From contig NZ_FOAI01000007.1 of the NCBI RefSeq assembly GCF_900109705.1, forward strand, positions 124,001 through 188,000: a DNA stretch of 64,000 nt. The letters are read 5' to 3'. The notes under the pieces were generated by a model that did not search any database, was not told the DNA's origin, and was given only the letters and a program-made list of their open reading frames with translations. Source of the stretch: Roseivivax marinus (GTDB taxonomy: Bacteria > Pseudomonadota > Alphaproteobacteria > Rhodobacterales > Rhodobacteraceae). Below, in pieces: positions 45,638-54,491 of the stretch (positions are counted from its first letter, which is position 1; every line of letters starts with the position of its first letter). The position numbers were made by a program, and so were the translations under genes.

Positions 45638-45994
45638 TTAGGAGCGTTTTTCCAGTCTTCCGGGGGCAATCCTGTCAAGTCGTGAGCTTTGTCCACGCAC
45701 GTCATAGGTTACGGGGCCGCCTCTGAGTGCGCGAAGTGCCTCGAGACGTGCCGATACCGAGCGGATGCCAGTCAGAGCCTCGTCGAACAGGGTACGATTC
45801 GCGCTAATCTTTTTCCTAGTGATCTCGAGTTCCGCGGCCTTCACATTCTCATCGGTCCCGATCGCATGCAGCAACTCACTCTTACGGGCCAGCAGTCTTT
45901 CTATCTCGTCAAAATCTCCGTCGATGAGGGCGTCGCGTTCACGGTCGAGTAGGTCCTCGAGTTCCTTGACGCGATGCGTGCAGAGATTGGTCAT
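45638..45994 (-). CDS. FlgN-like flagellar chaperone
   Basis: A 118-residue, almost wholly helical, charged protein. MTNLCTHRVKELEDLLDRER followed by DALIDGDFDEIERLLARKSEL matches the FlgN-type pattern of a long amphipathic helix pair, and the second half (RKKISANRTLFDEALTGIRS) continues the bundle. FlgN proteins are cytosolic export chaperones for the hook-associated proteins FlgK and FlgL. No flgK or flgL is present here. The start overlaps the end of the upstream flgJ-like gene by 56 bp, an unusually long overlap. The family call relies on length, composition and position and is less certain than for the neighbours. Confidence 0.7.
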   Translation of the reverse strand: MTNLCTHRVKELEDLLDRERDALIDGDFDEIERLLARKSELLHAIGTDENVKAAELEITRKKISANRTLFDEALTGIRSVSARLEALRALRGGPVTYDVRGQSSRLDRIAPGRLEKRS

Positions 45995-46286
45995 GGGAGT
46001 TCTCCATAAGACTTCTCAAAATATGCTCAGTTAAACCGATGCCCCCATGCTCGGTTAGCGTGCGAGCATGCGCGTCACGAAGCATCGACGCGAACTGTTC
46101 CTCGCCCGCTCCACCCCCAAATGATGCTCTCGGTTCGCCGAATTTTGCGGCCCTGAGCATCTCGGAAAGAAAATGAGTTTCGAGGGCTTCGGCCGCTAAC
46201 TTGCGAGTATTCTGAAGCTTGAGATGTGTTTCGCGGGGCGCGAGGGTGAAATTCGACTTGAGGTGGCTCATGACCAAAGGATGCAT
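45939..46286 (-). CDS. flgJ: Rod-binding protein (FlgJ N-terminal domain type)
   Basis: The protein has 115 residues from the ATG at 46286; the internal ATG at 46271 is an alternative. The rod-binding core is clear: LAAEALETHFLSEMLRAAKF, then GEPRASFGGGAGEEQFASML, then LTEHGGIGLTEHILRSL. Only the rod-binding (export and rod-cap) domain is present and there is no muramidase domain, which is normal in alphaproteobacteria. The C-terminal tail (NSHDQSLHASRQGTRGPTRP) is within the flgN overlap. Codon use is visibly more A+T-rich than in the flanking polysaccharide genes. Confidence 0.82.
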   Translation of the reverse strand: MHPLVMSHLKSNFTLAPRETHLKLQNTRKLAAEALETHFLSEMLRAAKFGEPRASFGGGAGEEQFASMLRDAHARTLTEHGGIGLTEHILRSLMENSHDQSLHASRQGTRGPTRP

Positions 46287-46357
46287 GTCTGCGGTAAAAA
46301 ATCAGTAAGGAAAGAGAGCTATACCTGCCAAAGAGGTGACTTCTGAGGGAGTTCTTG

Positions 46358-47110
46358 ATGGTTGACTACCTATCTGTAAGGGCAGGCTCGCTAAGCACAG
46401 CAATGAAGGTAAGCGATGCGGAGAACGCTCGACCTTCCGAGTTTGATAAAATCTTCCAGGGTGGAAATGCTCCAAAGGATAAGCAGTCTGGACACGCGAA
46501 CGATGACGCCAATCTTTTTGGTTCCCACGAGGGAGGCCCGAAGGAACCTTCCAATCGAGATGACAATGAAACCGCAAGGCCAAACTCTCATATTTTCCGA
46601 GTTTGGTCGAACTCGAATTGTTCAATTAGGAGGGGCGGGGGGCATTTACCTATCTCAGGAAATAGAGGTCAGGAAGTACATGACGCCGACCGCGAAAATA
46701 TTACCTCCGAATTAAGTGCGCTATCGCTCCATCTCGAGGGGGAAGTGGGGGGAGGAGATCACTCTATGCAATTCGCTGAGGGCGTGGGGGTGGTAATTGA
46801 GAAAGAGGGTAAATTTTATCTTGTTGCAGCTTCGCTGGAGCGAGGTGCAAGTAGGTTAAGAAGATCTGTGCCGGTCGATATTGGGGAAGGCTTCGCTTCA
46901 TATCCTTCGATCAAAGGTGAGGGCCCTGATCGTGTCTCATCGCCTTTTTCGGAGTGCGATGCTTTGCATTCCAACTTGGGGGCTTGGTCCGACACCGTAC
47001 CCTCCAGTCGTGATTTCCCATCCGGCGTGCCAACCTCTAAATGTGTGAACGTTCCTTCTGTCTCGAACGCTAGCGCAATTGGGGGGGAGCTTTCGTGGTA
47101 TCACGTTTAG
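46358..47110 (+). CDS. fliK, upstream part of a frameshifted reading frame
   Basis: A 250-residue open frame from the ATG at 46358, with GAGGGAG upstream, followed by a hydrophilic Ser/Gly/Asn/Asp-rich sequence with no fold signature. This is as expected for the variable N-terminal part of FliK. The frame ends at TAG 47108-47110, shortly after a run of seven G (47081-47087). One extra G in this run would join it in frame to the FliK C-terminal part (total about 807 residues). Alone it should have no function. Base composition is clearly more A+T-rich than the window average. Confidence 0.6.
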   Translation: MVDYLSVRAGSLSTAMKVSDAENARPSEFDKIFQGGNAPKDKQSGHANDDANLFGSHEGGPKEPSNRDDNETARPNSHIFRVWSNSNCSIRRGGGHLPISGNRGQEVHDADRENITSELSALSLHLEGEVGGGDHSMQFAEGVGVVIEKEGKFYLVAASLERGASRLRRSVPVDIGEGFASYPSIKGEGPDRVSSPFSECDALHSNLGAWSDTVPSSRDFPSGVPTSKCVNVPSVSNASAIGGELSWYHV

Positions 47111-48780
47111 AGAATGGATTTCCTGATGAGCATCAGGAAAAAGTGTATAAGTTGCTTGGTGGTTGGGCTCCAGTTATTGGTTCAGCTTCATCGCTCCGGA
47201 TCGACGGAGTCGATATGAGGGAATGCACTTTCCCCATTTCTGATGATATTTCCCTTAGTGGTCGAGATGCTCGTCCGCTCGGAGAAAAGCTGGAGAATAG
47301 ATCCGGTTTAAAACCTGTTCACGGTGGATGGCATGAGAGTAGCGGTGAAGACCTTGGTCGATTGGGTCAGGAGCCGCCCGTGAACCATGCGCTTGTGCAT
47401 TCTCCTCACGCCGCAGATCGTCAAAACCTTGAAATACCCGGGGTGGGGTTAAGCGAAATCGAGCGTCTTTTCCGTCTTGGAAAAATAGAGAGTGAAGGGA
47501 TCAGGATAAGCTTCTACCGTGGGGGTGAGGCTAAATTAGTTAGCCAGTTGAGAGACACGAAGGTGCAGTGGAGCGAGGCAGCGGGTGCACCTAACAGTGT
47601 CACTTCAACTGGATTTATGGAGCGTTCCGAGACTGGATTGGCTCGAGCCGCCAGCGTGCTGGAAGCGGAGCGGGAAGTGTCCGATTTGGACAGACATAGC
47701 GCCGTTGTGCTCGAAGAGGGTGCGCAGAAATTTAGGGTTGGCCGAGAGACAGGTGTCTACAGTACTGAAGGTTTGCGTGGTGTCATTGTCAATTCAGTCG
47801 CTAGCAATCCTGTAAATATTGGTGATCTGAAGTTGCAGGTTTCTAAAGAGGGGGGTGCGGTTCTGCATCCTGCGCATTCGAGCGATGCTACTGCTGCAGA
47901 GTTCGGGGGGCAGGCTTCTTGGGTCAAGGTCCGTCGCCAAGTACCGGGTGATAGGTTTGAAGTTCACGCTGACAGTTCGGATGGCCACAGCGAAATAAAC
48001 ATCGGCGACCGTGCTGGGAAAGCTGTTCCAAATATGCAATTCCACTATGAGAGAAGCCTTCAGGGGGTAGGGGAACGCCACCCGGTCATCGTTTCACCCA
48101 AGGTCTCCTCATCCCAAGAAGGCCGGCAGAATGCATCTGCGAGCGTCTCCAGTTCAAGGAGCGACGCAGATTCCACTGAACTGCCGGACAATCAGTTCGA
48201 CGGATTGGTCAACCAGAAGGCCTTGATTGTCGAAAGCAAAGGGCAAAGTGATCTCAATTCGGCGGACCTGGGCTTGGATCGGTATCCACGCGAAGATGCA
48301 ATTCACAGTCATGTTTCGTCGAAGCCGGGCGACGCGCCCCACCAAGTTGTCCCCGGGGGTGCGCCGCGCGGGCATGGCATGGCTCCGTCCCAGACGGGAC
48401 TTGTGATTCAGCAGCTGGTGGACGTGGCCGGGAATCTGAGGGAAGGGCCGGTCGAGGTCACTCTTCGACCGGAAGAGCTTGGACAGGTACGGCTCAAGCT
48501 TTCGGGGGGTGACGGAACCCTGGTTGTCCAGATTATTGCCGATCGGCCGGATACGCTGGATTTGCTGCGCCGGCATTCGGACGTGCTCCAACGCGAACTT
48601 CACGATGCGGGCTTCGGGGCACTCGATCTGGACTTCGGCGAGCGGGCCGAGCGCGACATGGACAGGGTCCGGTCCTCGAAAGACCACGACGCGGATGGTC
48701 AATCGCCGGAGGATGGAGACACGAGAGGCGAAGCGACCTCCGGACAGCCCATGTCGTCAGCGTTGAACCTTTATCTTTGA
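47095..48780 (+). CDS. fliK: Flagellar hook-length control protein FliK, C-terminal part (frame +1 relative to its start)
   Basis: The open frame runs to 48780; the GTG at 47095 is only the first possible start codon after the G run and has no ribosome-binding site. The FliK C-terminal domain is well conserved at 48400-48700: VIQQLVDVAGNLREGPVEVT, then LRPEELGQVRLKLSGGDGTL and the ADRPDTLDLLRRHSDVLQRE stretch. A polar tail ends SSALNLYL. FliK measures hook length and switches the export gate by this domain. Without its N-terminus it could not act as a ruler. Either the gene is broken or phase-variable at the G run, or one G is missing from the sequence. flgD follows 10 bp after the stop. Confidence 0.75.
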   Translation: MVSRLENGFPDEHQEKVYKLLGGWAPVIGSASSLRIDGVDMRECTFPISDDISLSGRDARPLGEKLENRSGLKPVHGGWHESSGEDLGRLGQEPPVNHALVHSPHAADRQNLEIPGVGLSEIERLFRLGKIESEGIRISFYRGGEAKLVSQLRDTKVQWSEAAGAPNSVTSTGFMERSETGLARAASVLEAEREVSDLDRHSAVVLEEGAQKFRVGRETGVYSTEGLRGVIVNSVASNPVNIGDLKLQVSKEGGAVLHPAHSSDATAAEFGGQASWVKVRRQVPGDRFEVHADSSDGHSEINIGDRAGKAVPNMQFHYERSLQGVGERHPVIVSPKVSSSQEGRQNASASVSSSRSDADSTELPDNQFDGLVNQKALIVESKGQSDLNSADLGLDRYPREDAIHSHVSSKPGDAPHQVVPGGAPRGHGMAPSQTGLVIQQLVDVAGNLREGPVEVTLRPEELGQVRLKLSGGDGTLVVQIIADRPDTLDLLRRHSDVLQRELHDAGFGALDLDFGERAERDMDRVRSSKDHDADGQSPEDGDTRGEATSGQPMSSALNLYL

Positions 48781-48790
48781 GGAACTTGCA

Positions 48791-49474
48791 ATGGTTTCAG
48801 TGAACCCGAACGGGACCGCCTCGACAGTTGCACCTTCGAGTGCTGCCCCCATGCCGGACGTTGCTGGCCGCGGCAGTGCGCTGGCGTCGGATTTCGATAC
48901 GTTCCTGAGAATGCTCACGGTTCAGGCCCGGAATCAGGACCCGCTGAACCCGCTGGACGCGACCGACTACGCCACCCAGCTTGCGACGTTCTCCAACGTG
49001 GAACAGCAAGTGATGACAAACGATCTGCTCGCCGACATCTCGTCTGCGGTCTCGGGATCCAGGCTCGATACATTGCGATCATGGGTTGGAGCCCAGGTCC
49101 TGTCGGAGGCGCCAGCCCGATACGACGGTGGGGACGTTGCGATAAGAACCGTACCGTCCGAGGTCGCCACAAGCGCCGACCTGGTGGTGTCTGACGCGGC
49201 GGGACAGGAAATCTTCCGCGGCTTGGTCGATCCGACTGCGGCGACCGTGACCTGGGACGGGACCAGAACCGATGGCACGGTGGCGGGAACGGGGCCGTTC
49301 TCCTTCGCTGTCGAGGGGTTTGCCGGGACCGACGCGCTCCCGTCGCAGCCGGCAGCGGTCTACGGGCGTGTTGCGGAGGCTCGATTCGACGAGGGCGGCC
49401 GTACTGTGCTGACGCTCGAAAGTGGCGCTGAGGTCAGAGAAGATGACGTAATGGGGATGCGGATCGGAAAGTGA
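48791..49474 (+). CDS. flgD: Flagellar hook assembly (hook-capping) protein FlgD
   Basis: The protein has 227 residues from the ATG at 48791, just after fliK. The FlgD N-terminal signature DFDTFLRMLTVQARNQDPLN, then PLDATDYATQLATFSNVEQQ, is near residues 36-78. The middle part contains the Tudor/FnIII-like FlgD repeat with VTWDGTRTDGTVAGTGPFSF near residue 155. It scaffolds hook polymerisation and is then discarded. It is intact and keeps a normal GC content at its end. No flgE follows; the next gene (ubiB) is convergent with only 11 bp between the stops. Confidence 0.9.
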   Translation: MVSVNPNGTASTVAPSSAAPMPDVAGRGSALASDFDTFLRMLTVQARNQDPLNPLDATDYATQLATFSNVEQQVMTNDLLADISSAVSGSRLDTLRSWVGAQVLSEAPARYDGGDVAIRTVPSEVATSADLVVSDAAGQEIFRGLVDPTAATVTWDGTRTDGTVAGTGPFSFAVEGFAGTDALPSQPAAVYGRVAEARFDEGGRTVLTLESGAEVREDDVMGMRIGK

Positions 49475-49485
49475 TTTCGGGCTCT

Positions 49486-51018
49486 TTAGAAGAGGCCGAC
49501 GATGCCCGCGCCCAAGGCTCCGCCGATGCACAGGCCGAGGGTCGTCCAGCCCAGCCGCCAGCGCCACCACGATCCGGTGTCCCGGGTCTGGGTTCGCGAT
49601 TGCATGATCAGCAAGTCCTCGACGATGCTTGGCAGTCGCGGGCCGAAGCGCGACAGCACCTTGGCGGTCTCGCGCAGGTCGTGCAGCACCGCCTTGGGGC
49701 CGATGGAATTGCGAATGTAGTCCTCGACCACCGGCTGCGCGACGCTCCAGATGTTCATGCGCGGATTGAGGGATCTGGCGACGCCCTCGACCACCACCAT
49801 CGTGCGTTGCAACAGGATCAGCTCGGTGCGTGTCTCCATCCCGAAACGCTCGGTTACCTCGAACAGGTAGGCAAGGAGGCGGGCCATCGAGATCCGGGTG
49901 GCGTCCATGCCGAAGATCGGCTCTCCCACGGCTCGCAGCGCTCGGGCGAACTCGTCCCTGTCACGGTCGGCGGGGACATAGCCCGCTTCGAAATGCACTT
50001 CTGCCACACGCTCGTAGTCGCGACGGATGAAACCGTAGAGAATCTCGGCGTAGACCCGGCGGGTATACTCGTCGATATGGCCCATGATGCCGAAGTCGAT
50101 CGCGATGATGTCTCCGTTCGCGGCGACCTTCAGGTTCCCCTGGTGCATGTCGGCGTGGAAGAATCCGTCGCGCAGGGCGTGCTTCAAGAAGAGTTGCAGC
50201 ACCCTCTCGGACAGTTCGGCCCGATCATGGCCCGCGGCGTCGAGCGCGGCATTGTCGCCCATCGGAACGCCCTCGGCCCAGTCCAGGGTCATGACCCGGC
50301 GGGCCGAGCTGAACCAGCGCACCTCGGGCACGCGGAACCCCTCGTCGTCGGCGGTATTCGACGCGAACTGAGAGGCGGACGCGGCTTCGAGGCGCAGGTC
50401 CAGCTCGCCCATGACGACGCCCTCGAAGTGCTGGATGACATCCAGCGGCCGGAGGCGACGCGACGACGGGGACAACAATTCGATGGAATTCGCGGCCAGG
50501 TAAAATGCGTCGATGTCCTTGCGGAAGGCGCGTTCGACACCCGGACGCAGGACCTTCACCGCCACCGTCTCGCCGGTTTCGGCCAGCGTGGCGCGGTGCA
50601 CCTGCGCGATCGACGCGGCCGCGATCGGTTCGCTGAATTCCGAGAACAGTTCGTCCGCGGGCATCTCGAGCTCTCGCGACACGGCGGCGAGGGCCTCCTC
50701 GCGCGAGAACGGCGGCAGCTTGTCCTGAAGCACCCGCAGTTGGTTGGCGAGGTCGTTGCCCACCAGGTCCGGCCGCGTGGAGAGGATCTGGCCGAACTTG
50801 ATGTAGGCCGGGCCGAGCGCAGACAGCGCCCGGGTCACCGACGGCATCGACATGTCACCCTCGTGCCCCAGCGGTTTGAACGGCCAGCCGAGCACGCGGG
50901 CCGCCATGCGCAGCGGCCGCGGCGCGTCGAAAGCATCGAGCACCACGCGCATGGCGCCGGTGCGTTCGAGCGTGGCGCCGGTGCGGACAAGCCGCCAGAT
51001 GTTGTGAGGTCCGCGCAA
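49486..51018 (-). CDS. ubiB: Ubiquinone biosynthesis ATPase/kinase-like protein UbiB
   Basis: The protein has 510 residues. Its start is a TTG at 51016-51018 (decoded MRGPHNIWRLVRTGATLERT), 3 bp after the ubiE stop, with GGAAG about 10 bp upstream; the sequence from this point matches the usual N-terminus. The ADCK/UbiB motifs are present: YIKFGQILSTRPDL (KxGQ near residue 74), AAASIAQVHRATL (Ala-rich nucleotide loop), AVKVLRPGV, FFHADMHQGNL and IAIDFGIMGHI (DFG-like). Two C-terminal helices anchor it in the membrane (about 480-508). It supports coenzyme Q assembly and is coupled to ubiE. Confidence 0.95.
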   Translation of the reverse strand: MRGPHNIWRLVRTGATLERTGAMRVVLDAFDAPRPLRMAARVLGWPFKPLGHEGDMSMPSVTRALSALGPAYIKFGQILSTRPDLVGNDLANQLRVLQDKLPPFSREEALAAVSRELEMPADELFSEFSEPIAAASIAQVHRATLAETGETVAVKVLRPGVERAFRKDIDAFYLAANSIELLSPSSRRLRPLDVIQHFEGVVMGELDLRLEAASASQFASNTADDEGFRVPEVRWFSSARRVMTLDWAEGVPMGDNAALDAAGHDRAELSERVLQLFLKHALRDGFFHADMHQGNLKVAANGDIIAIDFGIMGHIDEYTRRVYAEILYGFIRRDYERVAEVHFEAGYVPADRDRDEFARALRAVGEPIFGMDATRISMARLLAYLFEVTERFGMETRTELILLQRTMVVVEGVARSLNPRMNIWSVAQPVVEDYIRNSIGPKAVLHDLRETAKVLSRFGPRLPSIVEDLLIMQSRTQTRDTGSWWRWRLGWTTLGLCIGGALGAGIVGLF

Positions 51019-51021
51019 GTC

Positions 51022-51774
51022 TCAGATCTTCCAGGCCGAATGCAGGCAGGCGATGCCCATGGACAGGTTGCGGTAGCGGGCCTGTTCGAAGCCCACGCCC
51101 TCGATCATGCCTAGGAACGTCTCCTGATCCGGAAAGCGACGGATCGATTCGACGAGATACTGGTAGCTGTCGCGGTCGCCCGCCAGCGCCTGGCCCATCG
51201 CCGGAATCAGGTTGAACGAATAGCGGTCGTAGGCCCATGCCAGCGCCGGGTTAGGCACCTGGCTGAACTCCAGCACCATTAGCCGGCCGCCCGGCCGCAA
51301 CACGCGGAACGCCTCGGCCAGTGCCACTTCGGGGCGGGTGACGTTCCGGATGCCGAAACTGATCGTGTAGACGTCGAAGCTGTTGTCGGGGAAGGGCAGC
51401 GCCATCGCGTCGCCAACCACCCAGTCGAGCATCCCCGACATCGCCTCGGCCTCGGCCCGGTGGCGTCCGGCCTCGAGCATGCCGGCGGTCAGGTCCAGCA
51501 CCGTCGCGTGGCCCGAACCCGCGCGCCTGAGGAAGCGGAACGAGATGTCGCCGGTGCCGCCCGCGACGTCCAGCAGGCGCTGTCCGCGCCGCGGTGCGAG
51601 CCAGTCCATCATCGCATCCTTCCACAGCCGGTGGATGCCCAGCGACATGGCGTCGTTCATCAGGTCGTAGCGCGAGGCGACCGAGGTGAAGACACCCCGG
51701 ACCCGTCCGGCCTTGTCGGCCTCGGGAATGTCCTCGAAGCCGAAATGCGTGGTTCGTTCGGTGTTGTCGGTCAT
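51022..51774 (-). CDS. ubiE: Ubiquinone/menaquinone biosynthesis C-methyltransferase
   Basis: The protein has 250 residues from the ATG at 51772-51774. The SAM-binding motif [20 protein letters not shown] is near residue 66, with [12 protein letters not shown] and the family-specific [20 protein letters not shown] near 145. [20 protein letters not shown]-like text (here [20 protein letters not shown]) lies near the N-terminus. It methylates the ring of demethoxy-quinol intermediates in coenzyme Q synthesis. It is divergent from mutM with 101 bp between the starts, and translationally linked to ubiB. Confidence 0.96.
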   Translation of the reverse strand: MTDNTERTTHFGFEDIPEADKAGRVRGVFTSVASRYDLMNDAMSLGIHRLWKDAMMDWLAPRRGQRLLDVAGGTGDISFRFLRRAGSGHATVLDLTAGMLEAGRHRAEAEAMSGMLDWVVGDAMALPFPDNSFDVYTISFGIRNVTRPEVALAEAFRVLRPGGRLMVLEFSQVPNPALAWAYDRYSFNLIPAMGQALAGDRDSYQYLVESIRRFPDQETFLGMIEGVGFEQARYRNLSMGIACLHSAWKI

Positions 51775-51875
51775 GGCCCTTGTCGTCTCTGCGCGCTCTG
51801 CCTTCTTATAGGGCGCCGGGGCGCGCGCACAACGCGCCGGCCCGGCAGACCTATACCTACGGAGCCCCGCCGCCC

Positions 51876-52727
51876 ATGCCCGAACTGCCCGAAGTCGAAA
51901 CGGTCCGCCGCGGTCTCCTGCCGGTGATGGAGGGCGCGCGCATCGAAAAGGCAAGGGTCAATCGGCCGGATCTGCGCTGGCCGTTCCCGCCGCGCATGGC
52001 CGAGCGCCTGACCGGAGCGCGGATCGAGAGGCTGGAGCGGCGCTCGAAATACCTGCTTGCCGCGCTCGACACCGGCGAGACGCTGCTCATGCATCTCGGC
52101 ATGTCGGGGCGCATCCTCGTCTCCGGCGATCCTCTGGGCCACTTCGTTCACGATCATCCCGCGCCGGAAAAGCACGACCACGTGGTATTCGACATGGAGG
52201 GCGGGGCGCGCGTCACCTTCAACGACCCCCGCCGCTTCGGCGCGATGGACCTGATGGAGAGCGCGGGGCGGGACGCGCATCCCCTGCTGGCCGCGCTCGG
52301 GCCCGAACCGCTGGGCAACGCGTTCTCCGAGCCGCATCTCGTCGCGGCGCTCGAGGGCCGGAACACGCCGATCAAGTCGGCGCTGCTCGACCAGAAGATC
52401 GTCGCGGGGCTGGGCAATATCTATGTGTGCGAGGCGCTGTTCCGCACGGGGATCCACCCCGCGCGCAGGGCCGGGCGGCTTTCGGCACGGCGCCGGGCGT
52501 CTCTGGTGCCGGCGATCCGCGACGTCCTGTCGGATGCAATCGCAGCGGGGGGATCGTCGTTGCGGGACTACCGCCGCGCGGACGGCGAACTGGGTTATTT
52601 CCAGCACAGTTTCGACGTGTATGGGCGCGAGGGTGCGCCGTGCCGCCGCGACGGCTGCGACGGCACCGTGCGACGCATCGTCCAGTCGGGGCGGTCGTCC
52701 TTCTACTGCGCGCGGTGCCAAAGATAG
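51876..52727 (+). CDS. mutM: Formamidopyrimidine-DNA glycosylase
   Basis: The protein has 283 residues from the ATG at 51876. The N-terminus [20 protein letters not shown] gives the catalytic Pro1 and Glu2 after Met removal. RSKYLLAAL holds the conserved Lys, [10 protein letters not shown] and [19 protein letters not shown] are present, and a C-terminal zinc finger (CRRDGC ... FYCARC, about residues 250-281) closes the protein. It removes 8-oxoguanine and ring-opened purines and nicks the strand. It is divergent from ubiE and followed by an enoyl-CoA hydratase gene 66 bp on. Confidence 0.97.
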   Translation: MPELPEVETVRRGLLPVMEGARIEKARVNRPDLRWPFPPRMAERLTGARIERLERRSKYLLAALDTGETLLMHLGMSGRILVSGDPLGHFVHDHPAPEKHDHVVFDMEGGARVTFNDPRRFGAMDLMESAGRDAHPLLAALGPEPLGNAFSEPHLVAALEGRNTPIKSALLDQKIVAGLGNIYVCEALFRTGIHPARRAGRLSARRRASLVPAIRDVLSDAIAAGGSSLRDYRRADGELGYFQHSFDVYGREGAPCRRDGCDGTVRRIVQSGRSSFYCARCQR

Positions 52728-52793
52728 CTTGATCGGCAGGGGACAAGTGATAAGCGTTCCCAACCTGACCGTTACAATTCGGAGCCGTGTTAC

Positions 52794-53570
52794 ATGGCCT
52801 ATGAGACGATCATCGTCGAAGTAGAAGACCACGTCGCCGTCATTAAGCTGAACCGCCCGGACGCGCTCAATGCGTTGAATTCGCAGCTCCTGGGCGAGCT
52901 GGCCTCGGCTCTGAAGGATGCCAGCGCCAACGAGAAGGTGCGGTGCATCGTGCTCACCGGTTCGGCCAAGGCCTTTGCCGCGGGCGCCGACATCAAGGAG
53001 ATGTCCGAGAAGTCCTTCGTCGACGTGTTCACGCAGGATCTCTTCGGCAACGAGGCCACTGCGATCCTGGACGTGCGCAAGCCGGTGATCGCCGCCGTGG
53101 CGGGCTATGCCCTCGGCGGTGGCTGCGAGCTGGCGATGATGTGCGACTTCATCATCGCGGCCGACAACGCCAAGTTCGGCCAGCCCGAGATCAACCTCGG
53201 CGTCGTCGCCGGTATCGGCGGCACCCAGCGCCTGACGCGCGCGGTCGGCAAGTCCAAGAGCATGGACATGCACCTGACCGGCCGCTTCATGGATGCCAAT
53301 GAGGCCGAGCGCGCGGGGATCGTAAGCCGTGTGGTCCCGGCCAAGAGCCTGATGGAAGAGGCGCTCGCCGCCGCGGGCAAGATCGCCGAGAAGTCGATGA
53401 TCACATCGCGCGCGGTGAAGGAGGCGGTGAACCGGTCCTTCGAGACGCCGCTGGCCGAGGGCCTGCTGTTCGAACGCCGCCTGTTCCACGCCATGTTCGC
53501 CTGCGAGGATCAGAAGGAGGGCATGGGGGCCTTCCTCGAAAAGCGGGCACCGCAGTTCCGCGACCGCTGA
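52794..53570 (+). CDS. Enoyl-CoA hydratase/isomerase family protein
   Basis: A 258-residue crotonase-fold protein. The CoA-binding and oxyanion segments are [10 protein letters not shown] (about residues 60-70) and [20 protein letters not shown] (about 100-120), and the catalytic Glu residues lie in GCELAMM and [13 protein letters not shown]. This is the arrangement of short-chain enoyl-CoA hydratase (crotonase, EchA/PaaF-like), which hydrates trans-2-enoyl-CoA in beta-oxidation. In Rhodobacterales this gene commonly sits between mutM and rpsT (recalled). It is probably a separate transcript from rpsT, since a GC hairpin follows it. Confidence 0.93.
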   Translation: MAYETIIVEVEDHVAVIKLNRPDALNALNSQLLGELASALKDASANEKVRCIVLTGSAKAFAAGADIKEMSEKSFVDVFTQDLFGNEATAILDVRKPVIAAVAGYALGGGCELAMMCDFIIAADNAKFGQPEINLGVVAGIGGTQRLTRAVGKSKSMDMHLTGRFMDANEAERAGIVSRVVPAKSLMEEALAAAGKIAEKSMITSRAVKEAVNRSFETPLAEGLLFERRLFHAMFACEDQKEGMGAFLEKRAPQFRDR

Positions 53571-53604
53571 GCCGCCGCGCCGCGGCAATTCCCTCTTGGC
53601 AAGT

Positions 53605-53630
53605 GGGGCGCGGTGATGTAAGCGCGCCCC
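53605..53630 (+). terminator. Possible weak terminator after the enoyl-CoA hydratase gene
   Basis: An 8-bp stem (GGGGCGCG at 53605-53612, CGCGCCCC at 53623-53630) with a 10-nt loop, followed by only TT. It begins 35 bp after the stop codon and upstream of rpsT. Confidence 0.35.
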
Positions 53631-53740
53631 TTACATGCGCGTGCGGCCCGCTCTGGCCAGAATCGTTCCGGACGTCCCGAGCCGGAGTGTGGTGCATTCG
53701 CGCGACGACATTCCGAACTCGAACGACGAGGACCGATCAC

Positions 53741-54007
53741 ATGGCCAACACGGCACAATCCAAGAAGCGCGCGCGCCAGAACGAGACCCGTTACGCGGTC
53801 AACAAGGCCCGCCGCTCGCGAATCCGCACCTATCTCCGCAAAGTCGAGGAAGCGATCGCTTCCGGCGACAAGGACGCCGCCCAGGCCGCTCTCCGCGCCG
53901 CTCAGCCCGAGCTGATGCGCGGCGTCACCAAAGGCGTCTTTCACAAGAACACGGCCGCGCGGAAGATGTCGCGCCTGTCGTCGCGGGTGAGAGCGCTCGG
54001 CGCGTAA
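53741..54007 (+). CDS. rpsT: 30S ribosomal protein S20
   Basis: An 88-residue basic helical protein of normal S20 length. It starts at the ATG 53741 ([20 protein letters not shown]), and the C-terminal half has [20 protein letters not shown], the S20 signature. It binds 16S rRNA early in small-subunit assembly. It is monocistronic, ending at a strong terminator. Its place just upstream of dnaA is typical of Rhodobacterales. Confidence 0.97.
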   Translation: MANTAQSKKRARQNETRYAVNKARRSRIRTYLRKVEEAIASGDKDAAQAALRAAQPELMRGVTKGVFHKNTAARKMSRLSSRVRALGA

Positions 54008-54032
54008 GCGTCAAAATATAGCGAAATTTCTG

Positions 54033-54062
54033 AAGGGCCCCACGATATGTGGGGCCCTTTTT
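54033..54062 (+). terminator. Rho-independent terminator of rpsT
   Basis: A perfect 9-bp stem (GGGCCCCAC at 54035-54043, GTGGGGCCC at 54049-54057) with a 5-nt loop is followed by TTTTT at 54058-54062; AA precedes the stem. Confidence 0.94.
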
Positions 54063-54491
54063 GCGTGTGTGTCTTTCTTGTCCACCGCCAGCGATTCTTT
54101 TGGGGTGGAGTCCTGAGTCAACGATCAGTTTGAGTTGAAGCACCCGGCGGTCTTGGTAGTTTGTCCCGGCGAGTCACATTCGCTCTGGGGGGACACGGTC
54201 CGCAGGCACGCTCATCCATGCGATGACTGGTCGCGCGGTGTCGGATACGGGGGTTGCGACCCAAGTCCGACAGTGCACGCTGCTGCTGCCGCCTTGTCCG
54301 TAATAGTGGTGAACCGAAGAATCGGTGGCGTCCGCATCAGTGCGGGCGGCCGGCGAGCTTTGGTCAAGCGACAGTCGGGAACACGTCCGCTTCGTGCGCG
54401 AAGCGGAGACGGTTCTTGCGTCCCCGAGCAATGTGTTTCGTGTCGCGAGCGGGTCGCGGCAAGAGCAGAACATGGCACGGACCGGGGACAC
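54063..54491 (+). other. dnaA upstream region (429 bp)
   Basis: No gene is recognised. I find no cluster of TTATCCACA-type DnaA boxes (the closest is TTGTCCACC at about 54079) and no long A+T-rich unwinding element, so an origin here is not supported. In the untranslated part near dnaA a perfect 9-bp stem with a 4-nt loop occurs (TCCGCTTCG 54386-54394, CGAAGCGGA 54399-54407), about 85 bp before the dnaA start; it could affect dnaA translation or mRNA stability. Confidence 0.5.

Noticed and set aside
54063-54491. Chromosomal origin of replication upstream of dnaA
   Set aside because: No cluster of DnaA boxes and no A+T-rich unwinding element; only one degenerate TTGTCCACC.
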